From Paradevosia shaoguanensis (GTDB taxonomy: Bacteria > Pseudomonadota > Alphaproteobacteria > Rhizobiales > Devosiaceae): a stretch of 64,000 bases of DNA. A program made the translations under genes and the position numbers. The notes beneath the pieces were generated by a model that worked only from the letters and a program-made list of their open reading frames with translations, was not told the DNA's origin and made no database searches. The stretch spans positions 4,146,501-4,210,500 of the forward strand of contig NZ_CP068983.1 of assembly GCF_016801025.1 (NCBI RefSeq). The letters run 5' to 3'. Shown in pieces: positions 30,435-41,500 of this stretch. Positions within the stretch are counted from its first letter, which is position 1. Every line of letters starts with the position of its first letter.

Positions 30435-31088
30435 CTAGAACCTGTAGCCAAGGCCGGCGCGAATATCGTGCGACGACACTGCCACTCCGGGATAGACCGT
30501 ATCGAACGTCATGTCCCGGCTACCCAGGTCGGTGTAGCGGTATTCGAGTCGGCCGAACCAGTTTTCGTTGAACGCGGCTTCCGCGCCGGCGCCTGCCGTC
30601 CAGCCGAAGCGAACCGCAGAATCGGGGAACACGGCGTTGACGGGACTGGTCGTGGAACCGCCCCCGTTCGCGATAGCAAGGCCGGCCGTGGTGTAGAAAA
30701 GCAGCGTATCGACCGCAAAACCGAGCCGCGCGCGCAACGAGCCCTGCCCGTTTATGTAGGCGTTGCAGCTCCAGGCTGCATTCGTGCACGGCTTGGTCTG
30801 GTTGAAGCCGGAATATTCGAGGTCGGCTTCGACGCCATAGACGAAATTGCCGGACTGAAAATTCACGCCGCCAAAGATGCCGCCCATCATGGCGTTGCCC
30901 GAAATATTGCCGGCTGCGCCCGCGTCGATCCGGACACCCTGCCCGCCCAACGCCGCGCCGATATAGCCGCCGCTCCAGTCGTAGCCACCCGCCATCACGG
31001 GTTCTGGTGTGGCAGGAACATAAAGATCAGCAGCCAGGACCGGCGTTGCCATCAACGACGCCACAACAACAGCAGAAAAACGAAACAT
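30435..31088 (-). CDS. Outer membrane beta-barrel protein, Omp25/Omp31-like
   Basis: 217 residues. A signal peptide (MFRFSAVVVASLMATPVLAA) is followed by DLYVPATPEPVMAGGYDWSG and GYIGAALGGQG, the standard beginning of rhizobial and Brucella Omp25/Omp31-type proteins. The rest is an eight-strand barrel of alternating residues ending SSHDIRAGLGYRF, with the C-terminal Phe needed for BAM recognition. Two Cys in PCTNAAWSCNAYI may form a loop disulfide. I prefer the ATG at 31088 to one seven codons earlier because it gives the proper signal peptide and follows GGGGGGCTCGG. Stand-alone gene. Confidence 0.88.
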   Translation of the reverse strand: MFRFSAVVVASLMATPVLAADLYVPATPEPVMAGGYDWSGGYIGAALGGQGVRIDAGAAGNISGNAMMGGIFGGVNFQSGNFVYGVEADLEYSGFNQTKPCTNAAWSCNAYINGQGSLRARLGFAVDTLLFYTTAGLAIANGGGSTTSPVNAVFPDSAVRFGWTAGAGAEAAFNENWFGRLEYRYTDLGSRDMTFDTVYPGVAVSSHDIRAGLGYRF

Positions 31089-31187
31089 TCCGAGCCCCCC
31101 CAGAAACAAAATAAACTACTAAACTATGGCTAAAAACCCCAAGAACAATAGCAGCGCAAATGGTAACTGCAAGTCTAGCGCGGCAAT

Positions 31188-32195
31188 CTAGAGCCACTTT
31201 CGGGCACGCATCCACCAGATGCAGAGCCCGGCGACTGCAATCAACAGGCCCATGACTACCCAGAAGGCGTGTGGATCGTCCGCATAGGGGATCGGTACGT
31301 TCATGCCGAAAATGCCGCTGAGGACGGTCAGCGGGGTGAAGACCACCGTCACGGCGGCCAGCACGAGCATGGAGCGGTTCATCTGTTCCGCCCGGCTATC
31401 CATGATCTGCTCGTGAATGAGCACTGCGCGTTCGGAAAGCGCCTGCAACTCGTCGCCCAGCCGCGCCGTGCGGCTCGATGCCTCGCGCAGCCGCGCCCTG
31501 TCGCGGCCGGAGAAGAACGAGAGGTCTTCGATCTCGAGCGTATTGAGTACGTCGCGCTGCGGCCAGAGCAGCTTGCGGAAGCCGATGAGCGTGCGCCGCA
31601 GATGCGCCAGCTTAGCACGGCTGTCGGCGCTGTGCTCCAGCATCAGCTCTTCCTCGATCGTGTCGATGGAATCGCCCAGATGCTCGATCAGCGGCTCGAT
31701 ACGATCGCTCGCCCGCAGGCCGAGCCGCGCGACGAGATCGGCCGGCGAAACCGGCGCGTAATGGCTCTGAGCCCAGTTCGCAAAGCCGAGGAATTCCGGA
31801 ATATTGAGCTCGGAAGCAACGATCACCCTGCCCTTTTCGAGCCAGATGCCGAGCAGTTGGCGGCCAAGATCGTCGGTCTTGGTGCCGGGCCGCGCCACGC
31901 GCAGCACCACGACGGCCTTGTCATCGAGCACCGTGCAGCGCGAGCGCGTGCTCAGCACCGTCAGCGCGTCCGCGTTGAACGGGCCGAGCTCGCTCTTGAG
32001 CCACATCTTGAACTCGGGCGATTTCGAATTGCCCGAGATCAGCATGAAGCCCTTGGGCGGCACGACGACGGTTTCGGCGTCAGGCGGCACCCGCTTGACG
32101 CCGCCCTTGCCGTCGAAAACCAACACCACTCCCGGCGCCTGTGCGGCAGAGGCCTTGATCTCCGCTGCGCTCTTGTCGGGAACGATGTCGTCCAT
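31188..32195 (-). CDS. CorA-family metal transporter, ZntB-like
   Basis: Divalent cation transporter of the inner membrane, 335 residues. A long soluble N-terminal domain with a stalk helix precedes two C-terminal membrane helices; the first ends in the pore motif GIFGMNV. The sequence FFSGRDRARLREASSRTARL and the preceding TLIGFRKLLWPQRDVLNTL match zinc-efflux ZntB-type members better than magnesium CorA, but the ion cannot be decided from sequence. The stop of valS lies 16 bases downstream in the antisense sense only: both genes run on the minus strand with valS upstream, so they may be co-transcribed. Confidence 0.87.
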   Translation of the reverse strand: MDDIVPDKSAAEIKASAAQAPGVVLVFDGKGGVKRVPPDAETVVVPPKGFMLISGNSKSPEFKMWLKSELGPFNADALTVLSTRSRCTVLDDKAVVVLRVARPGTKTDDLGRQLLGIWLEKGRVIVASELNIPEFLGFANWAQSHYAPVSPADLVARLGLRASDRIEPLIEHLGDSIDTIEEELMLEHSADSRAKLAHLRRTLIGFRKLLWPQRDVLNTLEIEDLSFFSGRDRARLREASSRTARLGDELQALSERAVLIHEQIMDSRAEQMNRSMLVLAAVTVVFTPLTVLSGIFGMNVPIPYADDPHAFWVVMGLLIAVAGLCIWWMRARKWL

Positions 32196-32211
32196 CGTGT
32201 GGGCCTCTCGG

Positions 32212-34947
32212 CTAGCTCAGGCGCGCCAGCGCCTGCTTGATCTTGTCGCGCCGCGCCACGGCATCTTCACGACGCTGACGCTGCTCCTCGATCACTTCCT
32301 CGGGCGCCTTGGCGACAAACTGCTCGTTGCCGAGCTTCTTGTCGATGCCCCCGATTTCGCCGTCCAGCTTGCCGATCTCCTTGTTGAGGCGCACGCGCTC
32401 GACAGCGATATCGATGATGCCTTCGAGCGGCAGCGCCCAGGTGGCCTCGCCGATGACGAACTGCGCCGAACCCTTGGGGATCGATGCGGCCGCGCTGATC
32501 GGCTCCACGCGCCCGAGACGCGAGATAAGGGCCGAGCCGGCCTCCATGCGCCGCGTCGTCTCGGCATTGTTGCCGGCCACGAGCAGCGGCACCTTGGCCG
32601 AAACCGGCACGTTCATATCCGTACGGATCGAGCGGATCGCCGAAATCAGGTCGATGAGCCAGCCGATTTCCGCGTCCGCCTCGGCATCTTCCAGCCCCGA
32701 AAGGTCCGGCCAGCGCGTCAGCACCAGCAGGTCCTCGCGCTTGGGTCCAATCTTGCCGGTCTCGCCCCAGAGTTCCTCGGTCACGAACGGCATCATCGGA
32801 TGCAGGATCTTGAGGATCTGGTCGAGCGCCCAGGCAGCGGTGGCACGCGTCTCGGCCTTGGCCGCCGCGTCCTCGCCCATGAACACCGGCTTGGCCAGCT
32901 CCACATACCAGTCGCAGAACGTGCCCCAGACGAAGTCATAGGCGTTGTTGGCCGCTTCGTTGAACTTGTAGTCCTCGATGGCCTTCGTCACCGAGGCCGC
33001 CGCACGCGCGGTCGCCCCGACGATCCAGCGATTGAGCGCAACCTTGTTCGTTTTGGGATCGTAGCCCTCGACGCGGAAGCACTCGTTCATCTCGAGGAAG
33101 CGCGCGGCATTCCAGAGCTTGGTCACGAAGTTCCGGTAGCCCTCGACGCGATTTATCGAGAGACGCAGGTCGCGTCCCTGCGCAGCCATGGCCGTGAGGG
33201 TAAACCGGGTCGCGTCGGCGCCATACTGATCAACCAGACTGAGAGGATCGATCACGTTCCCCTTGGTCTTGCTCATCTTCTGGCCCTTCTCGTCGCGGAC
33301 CAAGGCATGCATGTAGACGGTGTGGAACGGCTCCTCGTGGAGGAATTCCAGCCCCATCATCATCATGCGGGCGACCCAGAAGAAGATGATGTCGAAGCCC
33401 GTGACGAGCACGCTCGTCGGGTAATAGCGCTTGAGTTCGGCGGTCTCATCGGGCCAGCCAAGCGTAGAGAACGGCCAGAGCGCCGACGAGAACCACGTGT
33501 CGAGCACGTCCTCGTCGCGCTTGAGGTCGACCGGCTCGCCGTAATGGGCGAGTGCCTTGGCCTTGGCCTCTTCCTCGGTGGATGCCACGAAGCACGTCTT
33601 GTCCGGACCGTACCAGGCTGGGATCTGATGCCCCCACCAGAGCTGGCGCGAAATGCACCACGGCTTGATGTTCTCGAGCCAGGCGAAATAGGTGTTCTCA
33701 TATTGCTGCGGCACGAACTTGGTGCGGCCCTCGCGCACCGAGGCGAGCGCCGGCTGCGCCAGGATTTCGGCCTGCACGAACCACTGGTCGGTCAGATAGG
33801 GCTCGATCACGACGAGCTTGGACTTCTCGTCGTGCGGCACCATGATCTTCTTGTCCTCGACATGGTCGAAGACGCCGATGGCCTCAAGATCGGCCAGCAC
33901 CTGCTTGCGCGCTTCGAACCGATCGAGCCCGCGATACTTCTCGGGCGCGTTCTCGTTGATCGCGGCCCGGGTCGTGAAGATGTTGATGGCTTCGAGGTTG
34001 TTGCGCTGGCCGACCTCGAAGTCGTTGAAATCGTGCGCCGGCGTGATCTTCACCGCGCCCGAACCCAGCGTCGGGTCAGCGTATTCGTCGCCCACGATCG
34101 GAATGCGCCGGCCCACCAGCGGCAGTTCCACGAACTTGCCGATAAGCGACTTGTAGCGCTCGTCTTCCGGGTGCACGGCAACGCCGGTATCGCCCAGCAT
34201 GGTCTCCGGGCGCGTCGTGGCCACCACGATATAATTGCGCGTCTCGAACTCGGTCGGCTTGCCTTCCTCGTCGAACGCGATCGGGAACTGATAGGTCACG
34301 CCATCCGCCAGCGGATAGCGCAGGTGCCACATATTGCCCTTGACCTCGATGTTCTCCACTTCGAGATCGGAAATGGCCGTTTCCAGCCCCGGATGCCAGT
34401 TGACCAGCCGCTTGGCGCGATAGATTAGGCCGCGCTCATAGAGCTCGACGAACACCTTGACGACGGCGCGCACCATCTGGTCGTCCGGCTGGCCGCGATC
34501 GCCCATGGTAAAGCGCTCGCGCGACCAATCGGCCGAGGCGCCCAGACGCCGCAGCTGGTTGAGGATGGCGCCGCCACTCTCGGCCTTCCATTCCCACACG
34601 CGCTCGAGGAATTTCTCACGGCCCATCTCGCGACGGCCGGGCTGCTGCCGCTCGGCAAGCTGGCGCTCCACGATCATCTGGGTGGCGATGCCGGCATGGT
34701 CCGTGCCCGGCTGCCAGAGCACGTCCTTGCCCAGCATGCGGTTGTAGCGGACCAGGATGTCCTGGATCGTATTGTTGAGAGCGTGCCCGATATGGAGCGA
34801 TCCCGTCACGTTGGGCGGCGGGATGACGATCGTAAAGCTCTCCGCGCCCGGCTGGGCTCCTGCCCCCGCGGCGAATGCATTGGCGTCGAGCCAGGCCTGG
34901 TAGATGCGGCCTTCGACACTGCCAGGCTCGTAAGTCTTGTCGATCAT
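32212..34947 (-). CDS. valS: Valyl-tRNA synthetase
   Basis: Class I synthetase charging tRNA-Val, 911 residues. The HIGH motif is in [19 protein letters not shown], the KMSKS motif in [14 protein letters not shown]. The editing domain has [16 protein letters not shown]. The C-terminal coiled coil that contacts the tRNA is [20 protein letters not shown]. The ATG at 34947 starts [17 protein letters not shown], where family similarity begins; an in-frame TTG five codons upstream is less likely. Order valS-popZ-tolC-pcm is typical of Hyphomicrobiales. Confidence 0.97.
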   Translation of the reverse strand: MIDKTYEPGSVEGRIYQAWLDANAFAAGAGAQPGAESFTIVIPPPNVTGSLHIGHALNNTIQDILVRYNRMLGKDVLWQPGTDHAGIATQMIVERQLAERQQPGRREMGREKFLERVWEWKAESGGAILNQLRRLGASADWSRERFTMGDRGQPDDQMVRAVVKVFVELYERGLIYRAKRLVNWHPGLETAISDLEVENIEVKGNMWHLRYPLADGVTYQFPIAFDEEGKPTEFETRNYIVVATTRPETMLGDTGVAVHPEDERYKSLIGKFVELPLVGRRIPIVGDEYADPTLGSGAVKITPAHDFNDFEVGQRNNLEAINIFTTRAAINENAPEKYRGLDRFEARKQVLADLEAIGVFDHVEDKKIMVPHDEKSKLVVIEPYLTDQWFVQAEILAQPALASVREGRTKFVPQQYENTYFAWLENIKPWCISRQLWWGHQIPAWYGPDKTCFVASTEEEAKAKALAHYGEPVDLKRDEDVLDTWFSSALWPFSTLGWPDETAELKRYYPTSVLVTGFDIIFFWVARMMMMGLEFLHEEPFHTVYMHALVRDEKGQKMSKTKGNVIDPLSLVDQYGADATRFTLTAMAAQGRDLRLSINRVEGYRNFVTKLWNAARFLEMNECFRVEGYDPKTNKVALNRWIVGATARAAASVTKAIEDYKFNEAANNAYDFVWGTFCDWYVELAKPVFMGEDAAAKAETRATAAWALDQILKILHPMMPFVTEELWGETGKIGPKREDLLVLTRWPDLSGLEDAEADAEIGWLIDLISAIRSIRTDMNVPVSAKVPLLVAGNNAETTRRMEAGSALISRLGRVEPISAAASIPKGSAQFVIGEATWALPLEGIIDIAVERVRLNKEIGKLDGEIGGIDKKLGNEQFVAKAPEEVIEEQRQRREDAVARRDKIKQALARLS

Positions 34948-35069
34948 CTCGGGTTTTTCCAACAGCAGTGACCCACCAGGACCACGACAGCGGTCTCGGC
35001 GGGCCGAAAATTCGGTTCAGTCTTCAAGCAAAACGGTTGCGCCTATGTCAACTAGGCGCTGACCGGCGA

Positions 35070-35852
35070 TTATTCAACGCCTCGGGATACCCGTGCGATT
35101 TCCTTCTCGACCATGCGCTCGACGATGGTCGGCAGGTTTTCGTCCAGCCACTCCTTGAGCATGGGGCGCAGCATCTCGCGCATCATGGACTCGATGGTGA
35201 CGCCCTGGTTGCCGAGCGGGAGGGGATTGAGCCGCGAGAAGGACGAACGCACGACAGCTTCCGTAGTAGGTTCGAGGAGTTGACTGGCGAGATCGGCAGT
35301 GAGCGTCGGATCGGGCAATGGCGCTGCGGCCGGGGCCTCGAAAGCCGGCATGTCGATCGGGCTGGCCGCAAAACGGGGCGCTTCGGGCTCGAAGGCCGGC
35401 TCGGACTTGGCTTCGCTCACGAATGCTGCATCTGCCGCCATTTCATCCTGCTCCGGTTCAAAGGTCACGTCTTCCGGGTCGACCAGCACGGGCTTGCTGC
35501 TGGCCTCGGCGTCGACTTCGGCAAGAAGCGCATCGACGGAGAAGTCCATGTCGCTCGCTTCCGGCTCGTCGGCCGGCAGCATCTGGGCCGCGGAAAGCGT
35601 CAACGGCTCGGCATCCTCGCCGTCATCGTCATCGCCCGGAATATCGAAGGAAATTGGCTCGATTGAGGCCCGCAGCGGCTCGGCGGCAGCTTCAGCTACC
35701 TGCGCCGGCTTGGCCTGCATCGGGCCATCGGAATTGACCGCCTGGAACGAAGGCCGGCGCGTGGTGACGCCCGCATCGTCGTCGGCGATGATCTGCCGAA
35801 TGGACGACAGGATCTCGTCCATCGAGGGTTCCTTGGGCGCGGGCTTGTTCAT
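35070..35852 (-). CDS. popZ: Cell-pole organising protein PopZ (DUF2497)
   Basis: Forms a polar scaffold that anchors the chromosome origin and cell-cycle proteins. 260 residues in the usual three parts: a short N-terminal helix (PSMDEILSSIRQIIADDD), a long acidic Pro/Glu-rich linker (about residues 30-190) and a C-terminal helical oligomerisation region with MMREMLRPMLKEWLDENLP and IVERMVEKEIARVSRG. The N- and C-terminal helices are the conserved PopZ parts; the linker is longer than in Caulobacter PopZ. It sits between valS and tolC, the standard position. Confidence 0.9.
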   Translation of the reverse strand: MNKPAPKEPSMDEILSSIRQIIADDDAGVTTRRPSFQAVNSDGPMQAKPAQVAEAAAEPLRASIEPISFDIPGDDDDGEDAEPLTLSAAQMLPADEPEASDMDFSVDALLAEVDAEASSKPVLVDPEDVTFEPEQDEMAADAAFVSEAKSEPAFEPEAPRFAASPIDMPAFEAPAAAPLPDPTLTADLASQLLEPTTEAVVRSSFSRLNPLPLGNQGVTIESMMREMLRPMLKEWLDENLPTIVERMVEKEIARVSRGVE

Positions 35853-35973
35853 ATGGGCCTCACTGCCACCGGGTATCGCTCCGGCAGCCTGATGGTGATT
35901 CGTCTTTCCACATTAGACCTGCCTGCCGCCCATTTGAACTGAAGCCATTGGCGCCAAAGCGGTCTTCCACGAA

Positions 35974-36008
35974 AAGTTGAGCCCGGCCTCCTTTCGGGAG
36001 CCGGGCTC
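35974..36008 (-). terminator. Terminator of tolC
   Basis: Nine-base stem GAGCCCGGC / GCCGGGCTC (36000-36008 with 35979-35987), then AACTTTT on the minus strand, 28 bases beyond the tolC stop. Confidence 0.6.
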
Positions 36009-36035
36009 GAAACGAGATCGCAAATTTCGACGCGC

Positions 36036-37403
36036 TTATTCGGCGATAGCGCGCAGGTCCTGCCAGACGTCCTCGACGGTGGCGATATAGCCGTCTGCCG
36101 ACTTGATCTTGACCGGAAGCTTGAGGTCTCCCGCAGAGAGCTTGCCCGTGGCCGAAACCAGCGCAAAGGACGCAATGACACGGCTGGAGGTGGCGCTGAT
36201 CAGCGATTCACGGGCCTGCGTCACCTGCGACTGCGCATTGAGCACGTCGAGCGTGGTCGACTGGCCGACATCGCGCGACTGCACGGTGGCGTCGAGCGCG
36301 AGGCTGGCCGCGTTGAGCGCCTGCTGCGCGGCGTCGATCTGCGCTACTGCGTTCTGCAGCGTGGCCCAAGAGGTCACCACGGCTTCACGCACCTGGTCAC
36401 GGGTGACCTGCGCGTCGAACTCGCTCTTCATCTGGCCGAGATTGGCCTTGCGGACCGAAGCGCCCAGCACGCCACCCGAATAAAGCGGGATCGACAGCGA
36501 AAGCCCGACAGAGCCGCTGATGACGTTGGTGCTGTTGCCGGCGCTTTCGTTGAGCGTGCCGGTGGTGCCGATCTTGCCGATGAGGTTCATCGTCGGGCCA
36601 AAGGCGGCGCGCGCCTGGTCGGAGCCCGACTGCGCGGCGCGGATGGCGGCCTTGGCCGAGAGAATGGCCGGATGGTAGGCGTCGGAAGCGGCAATGGCCT
36701 CTTCGACCGACTTGGGCAGCATGCCCTTGAAGCTGAAATCCTGCGTCAGGTTGCGCGGCTTGTGACCAACCCAGCGCTCATAGCTCGCCTGGCTGGTCTG
36801 CAGGTTCGCGATGGCTGCCTGGTAGGAAGCGACGCCCGTGGCGAGCCCCGTCTGAGCCTGCGACACGTCGAGCTTGGTGCCTTCACCGATATCCAGGCGG
36901 TCCTGAGCCGACTTCACCTGCGCCTGCAGGAACTTCACGTTGTCCGAGCGCAGCTGCACGAGCTGGGAGTCACGGATGACGCCCATATAGGCCTGCACCA
37001 CCGAGAGCAGCACGTTCTGCTCGGCATTGCGCAGCGCCTGGGCCGACACTTCGGTCATGGCCCGCGCCTGCTCGATGGCCGCGTCGGTCCTGCCGTTGTC
37101 GAAGATCGTCTGGTTGTAGGAAAGACCCAGAGTCGCCGTATCGGTCGAATTGAAGTTGCCGTTGGTGCGGTTGTCGAAGCTGTGGGTGAGATCAAGACCC
37201 GCGCCGATGGTCGGCATGCGGCCGGCCTTGGCCGTCACGATGCCTTCGGCCGTCGATTTGACCGCCAGCAGCGCCGAGGTGATGTTCGGATTGTTGTTGT
37301 AGGCAGCTGTAAGCGCCTCGCGAAGCGACTCCGCCTGTACGCTGACCGGCGCAGCGGCCACGACAAGCGCCAATGCGCTTACACAAATAGTACGAAAATT
37401 CAT
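36036..37403 (-). CDS. tolC: TolC-family outer membrane channel
   Basis: Outer membrane duct used by type I secretion and efflux pumps. 455 residues with a signal peptide (MNFRTICVSALALVVAAAPV to QAE). The two repeated efflux-protein halves are visible: SLREALTAAYNNNPNI with VLLSVVQAYMGVIRDSQLVQ, and AIAASDAYHPAILSAKAAIR with ISGSVGLSLSIPLYSGG. The ATG at 37403 follows GGAGGCGTGG. It is a natural outer partner for the type I secretion system at 59873-63762, which has no TolC of its own. The pcm gene lies upstream on the same strand. Confidence 0.93.
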   Translation of the reverse strand: MNFRTICVSALALVVAAAPVSVQAESLREALTAAYNNNPNITSALLAVKSTAEGIVTAKAGRMPTIGAGLDLTHSFDNRTNGNFNSTDTATLGLSYNQTIFDNGRTDAAIEQARAMTEVSAQALRNAEQNVLLSVVQAYMGVIRDSQLVQLRSDNVKFLQAQVKSAQDRLDIGEGTKLDVSQAQTGLATGVASYQAAIANLQTSQASYERWVGHKPRNLTQDFSFKGMLPKSVEEAIAASDAYHPAILSAKAAIRAAQSGSDQARAAFGPTMNLIGKIGTTGTLNESAGNSTNVISGSVGLSLSIPLYSGGVLGASVRKANLGQMKSEFDAQVTRDQVREAVVTSWATLQNAVAQIDAAQQALNAASLALDATVQSRDVGQSTTLDVLNAQSQVTQARESLISATSSRVIASFALVSATGKLSAGDLKLPVKIKSADGYIATVEDVWQDLRAIAE

Positions 37404-37564
37404 AACCCACGCCTCCAGCCCGGGGACAGTATGCCGGGCACATGGGATTGCCAATGCGTATAGGCAATCCCTACAGAATATTAATGTCAAAAGTCCTAAC
37501 CCCGTGGTCGTCGGGCAACACTGCCGACGCATGGGTCAGTTATGCTCCCCAACGGGAGCGGCGG

Positions 37565-38227
37565 CTAAAAGACGAACTGTTCCGGGGCCTTAGCCATCGG
37601 CAGGGCCGGAATGTTCGTGTTGAACTCTGCTCGCGATGCTATGTCCTTGCCCACCTTGACGAAAACATGGGCAGTGCCCGTAAGCCCACCCAGCACCAAT
37701 ACGACCAGCCTTCCACCATCGCGAAGCGAGGTAAAGGCCGAATCGGGGACATCCCGGACCGATCCCGAGAAAAATACGACATCAAAATGACCTTCGCCCT
37801 TGAGCGGTGCGTCGAACGCATTCTCCACGATCCGGGCATTTTCGATGCCCAGACCCTGCAGGTTGTCGCGTGCGGCGGTGGCCAGTTCGGCGTTCGGCTC
37901 GACACCGACCACCTCGCGGGCAAGGCCGGCAAGGACGGCGGTCGTATAGCCGGTGCCGGCGCCGATCTCGAGAACACGCTCGTTCTCCTGTATGTCGGCA
38001 AGCTGCACCAGCTTGGCAAAGGGCGCTGGAGGCGCAAGGTATCGTGCGCCCGCATCGCCCAGCAGGGGAATAGCCTCATCGATATAGGCCAGCGCCCGGC
38101 GGCTCTCCGGCACGAACCGCTCGCGCGGCACCTGCCCCAGCACGGCCAGCAGACGCCTTTCGTTGACGTTTGAAGTCCGCACCTGGTTATCCACCATCAC
38201 GGCCCGCGCCCGCGCGAAATCCACCAT
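37565..38227 (-). CDS. pcm: Protein-L-isoaspartate O-methyltransferase family protein
   Basis: Predicted SAM-dependent methyltransferase, 220 residues. The SAM-binding motif is VLEIGAGTGYTTAVLAGLA, followed by VVGVEPNAELATAARDNL. The N-terminal part has VDNQVRTSNVNERRLLAVLG and PRERFVPESRRALAYID. These last features mark the shorter group found beside tolC in rhizobia, which may not be a true isoaspartate repair enzyme; the classical active-site PHM-type motif is not evident. ATG at 38227 with GAGGTCA just before it. Confidence 0.85.
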   Translation of the reverse strand: MVDFARARAVMVDNQVRTSNVNERRLLAVLGQVPRERFVPESRRALAYIDEAIPLLGDAGARYLAPPAPFAKLVQLADIQENERVLEIGAGTGYTTAVLAGLAREVVGVEPNAELATAARDNLQGLGIENARIVENAFDAPLKGEGHFDVVFFSGSVRDVPDSAFTSLRDGGRLVVLVLGGLTGTAHVFVKVGKDIASRAEFNTNIPALPMAKAPEQFVF

Positions 38228-38402
38228 TGACCTCAACTTTCCGGTTTAGCGTTTCTTAACCGTGCTTAGCCGGGGCGCAGGTTGCGTTCAAGGGGCGTGG
38301 CGGGGAGTTTTAGGGCGGGAAAGGCAGCGGGGGTAATGCTGCCGCAAGCTCGACGCTTGCCATAACGGACCGTTCCTCGGGCGGAGCCTCTGGCCGCCCG
38401 AG

Positions 38403-38516
38403 TAGAGCTCTCCGCCTCCCTCCCCCTTGCGGGGAGGGATTGAGGGTGGGGGTGGGCAGCAGGCACCGAACTCTCGGCATGCTCACCCCTCCCCGCAAGG
38501 GGGAGGGAGACCTGCT
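38403..38516. repeat. Large imperfect inverted repeat (rhizobial palindromic element)
   Basis: Left arm CTCCCTCCCCCTTGCGGGG (from 38415) and right arm CCCCGCAAGGGGGAGGGAG (ending near 38509) are inverted copies about 50 bases apart. Each arm can also fold alone. The in-between part GAGGGTGGGGGTGGGC is characteristic of intergenic palindromes dispersed in Hyphomicrobiales. It lies downstream of the alpha-mannosidase gene. Confidence 0.75.
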
Positions 38517-38546
38517 GGCTCAAGCCAGCGTCAATCTCGGATGACT

Positions 38547-41500
38547 TTACGCCTTCCCGAGCCGCCAGCTCCGAACCTCGAACGGCATCAGGTCGACCGG
38601 CGCATTCCGGTCCTGCGGCTCTTCGAGCAGCGTCACCGCGCCCCGGTTCGCCCAGCCATCCGGCAGCGAGAACCCGAACTCGCCACGCGCACCGCGCGGT
38701 TCGTAAACGCGCAACACCAGCCCCTTGCCATCCTCGGACGGCTTGAGGCCCGAAAGTGCCGCAGTCATGCCGGTCACGCCAACCGGCGTCACCACGCCCG
38801 CTGCGAGCCCGGATGCCCGCGTCGCCAGCAGCGGCTGGTTGAGGTCTTCGGCTTCCTCGCGCACGCCACCCGCTGCCCAGTCGCCGGCATGCGGCATCAG
38901 GGCATAGGTGAAGCGCTGCTCGCCTTCATCGGCCAGCGGATCGGGATAGATCGGCGAGCGCATCAGGCTCAGGCCCAGCACGTTGCCGCGCGCCGAATGC
39001 CCATATTTGGCGTTGTTGAGCACGGCCAGACCGAAATCGGGCTCGCTGAGGTCGGCAAAGCGATGCGCCGGCACTTCATAGCGCGCCTGGTCCCAGGAGG
39101 TATTGGTATGCGTCGAGCGCCGCACCACGCCATAGGCGCATTCGAAGGTCGCGAAATCCGAGCGCACGGCCACCGGCGTCAGCGCCCGCAGGAATGTACG
39201 CCGATCGTGCCAGTCGATTTCGGTCTCGACATCGAGCCGGCGGCCATTGGCCGTGAGCGCATAGGTCTGCACCACGCGCGAATCCCGGAAGCGCTTGACG
39301 ATGCGGATGGCGCCGCGATGCGGCCCCGCCTCCACCACGTCGACACTCTCGACCTCGGTGAGTTCCACGCCGACTTCGGCATAGTCCTCGTCCATGTCCC
39401 AGGCGTCCCAGTTGCGCGGCTTGTCGTGGGTATAGACCCAGAGCTGATTGCCACGGTCGCTGAGGGCCTCGCGCCCGCTGTCCTTGTGAATGAGGCTAGT
39501 GATCGTGCCATCCGCGCCGATCTCGGCCCGGATATGCGCATTTTCCAATCGGTCAGTGGCCACCACGAGGCCCGCCATCGGCGCGATCTTCGCATGATCG
39601 AGCACCGCAATGCCCAGAGGCGGCACGACGCCATCGCTGGCGATCTGCGAGCCATCTTCCAGCGTGAACCGCACCGGGCGCTCGGAGAGCGAAGGGTTCA
39701 CCACGACGATCGCGTCGCGCACATCGCCCTTCGGCAATTGCCCCGCGATCCGGTCGAGCGCGGCTGCCTGCTCGGCGCCGGCCGCCTCGATCACCTCTTC
39801 CAGCTCAGCCTTGGCTTCGGCGTTGATCTCGCGAATACCCGAGCCCGGCAGGATATCGTGGAACTCGTTCTTGAGCACCGGATGCCAGAGCTTTTCGAGG
39901 CTCTGCGGCTGTGCGCCACCCAGCAGCGCGGCCAGCGACCCCAGAGCTTCCGCCGTGATGAGCGCGCGCTCCGCATGGCGATGCGACCGCTTCACATGGC
40001 TTTGCGTGGTGAGCGTCGCGCGGTGCAGTTCGAGGTAGATTTCGCCGCTCCAGGTCGGCAGGCCAACCTTTTCCGCGCTGGCATGAGCAGCGGCGAAGAA
40101 GTCCTCCACCTTGCCCCAGCGCGCCTGCGGCAGCGCCGGAAAATCGCGCAGCTGCTCGGCGCGGCGCACCATTTCCGGGTTCACGCCACCGCCGCCATCG
40201 CCATAGCCGACGGCCAGCAGCGTCGTGTCGTGGCGCGTCTTGCCGCGGAAATTCTGCCAGGTGTGGAGATAGGTCGAGGGCCGGACGATGCCGTTATAGC
40301 CTTCGATCGGGTTGTCGAACGTATGGGCCAACACCCGGCTGCCATCGAGCCCTTCCCACCAGAAGAGGTCATAGGGGAAGCGGTCGGTCTCGTTCCAGTT
40401 CACCTTGATGGTGAAGAAGTTTTCGATGCCGCCCTGGCGCAGCAGCTGCGGCAACGCCCCCGAGAAGCCGAAGCAATCGGGCAGCCAGCAGACCGTATGG
40501 CGCACGCCGAAAGTGCGCTCGAAATAAAGCTGTCCGTAGAGAATCTGGCGCGACAGGCTCTCGCCGGTCGGCATGTTGGTGTCGGGCTCGACCCACATGC
40601 CGCCAATGGTTTCCCAGGTCCCCGCCTTCACCCGCGCCTTGATGGCTTCGAGCGCCGCCGGATCGTCGCGCTCAAGCTGGTCGTAATAGGCCGCCGTCGA
40701 CTGGTTGAAGCGGAAATCCTCGCTCCGCTCCATCAGGCCCAGGGCGGTATGAAACGTGCGGCGCACTTTCCGGCGCGTCTCGCCATAGGGCCAGAGCCAG
40801 GCCAGGTCGATATGGGCATGCCCCGTCATCACGATATCGCCTTGCGGCGGATAGCGCTTCTGCAGTTCGCGCAGCGCCTCGGTCAGCGCCGCATGGGCCG
40901 CGCGGATCGAAGCACGATGCTCGTCATCGAGCCCAGCCGGATCGGCCTTGAGCTCGGGCAGCTCCCAGATCCTCTGCTGTTGTTCCAGCGGCGCTGTGCG
41001 CGCCACATAGTCGGCGGTAGCCGACGGCCAGACAAGGCTGCGCAACGTCGCTTCCGCCGCTGTCAGCAGATGCGGCACGACCTCATGTTCACCAAGCACT
41101 TCAACGGTTTCCGCCACTTGCGTAAGAAGCAGGTGGAGGTCGTCGAGTTCGGTTTCGAGACGGATCAGCCGGCCTTCGGTCAGCACGGGCTTGCGCACCG
41201 GCTCGCCGAACGGCAGGCGCGGCACGCTCTGGGTTTCGATGGCGAAGGCGCGGCCCGTCACCGGGAATTCGCGGTGATAGGGATCGAGCCCGAAACGCTT
41301 GACGCTGCCATCGGCATAGTTGAGCGAAAGCAGGCTCTCCCCGCCCACATCCATGCGCAGGATCGTCTCTTCGAGCGGCCAGTCGGCCGGCACTTGCGCC
41401 GAGGCGGTGAACTTGACCGGCGCGTTGCGGTGCGGCCAGCCGTCGCCCAGCGCGATCGGCTGGTCTTCGAAGCGCCAGTCGGCAATCGGCACGGCCGCCC

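Noticed and set aside
38250-38275. CtrA-like site (TTAA then TTAG) upstream of pcm
   Set aside because: The spacing is 6, not 7, and the second half-site is imperfect; no independent support for cell-cycle control.
38403-38516. CRISPR array or insertion sequence
   Set aside because: There is only one inverted pair, with no regularly spaced direct repeats, no cas gene and no transposase; it fits a dispersed palindrome.
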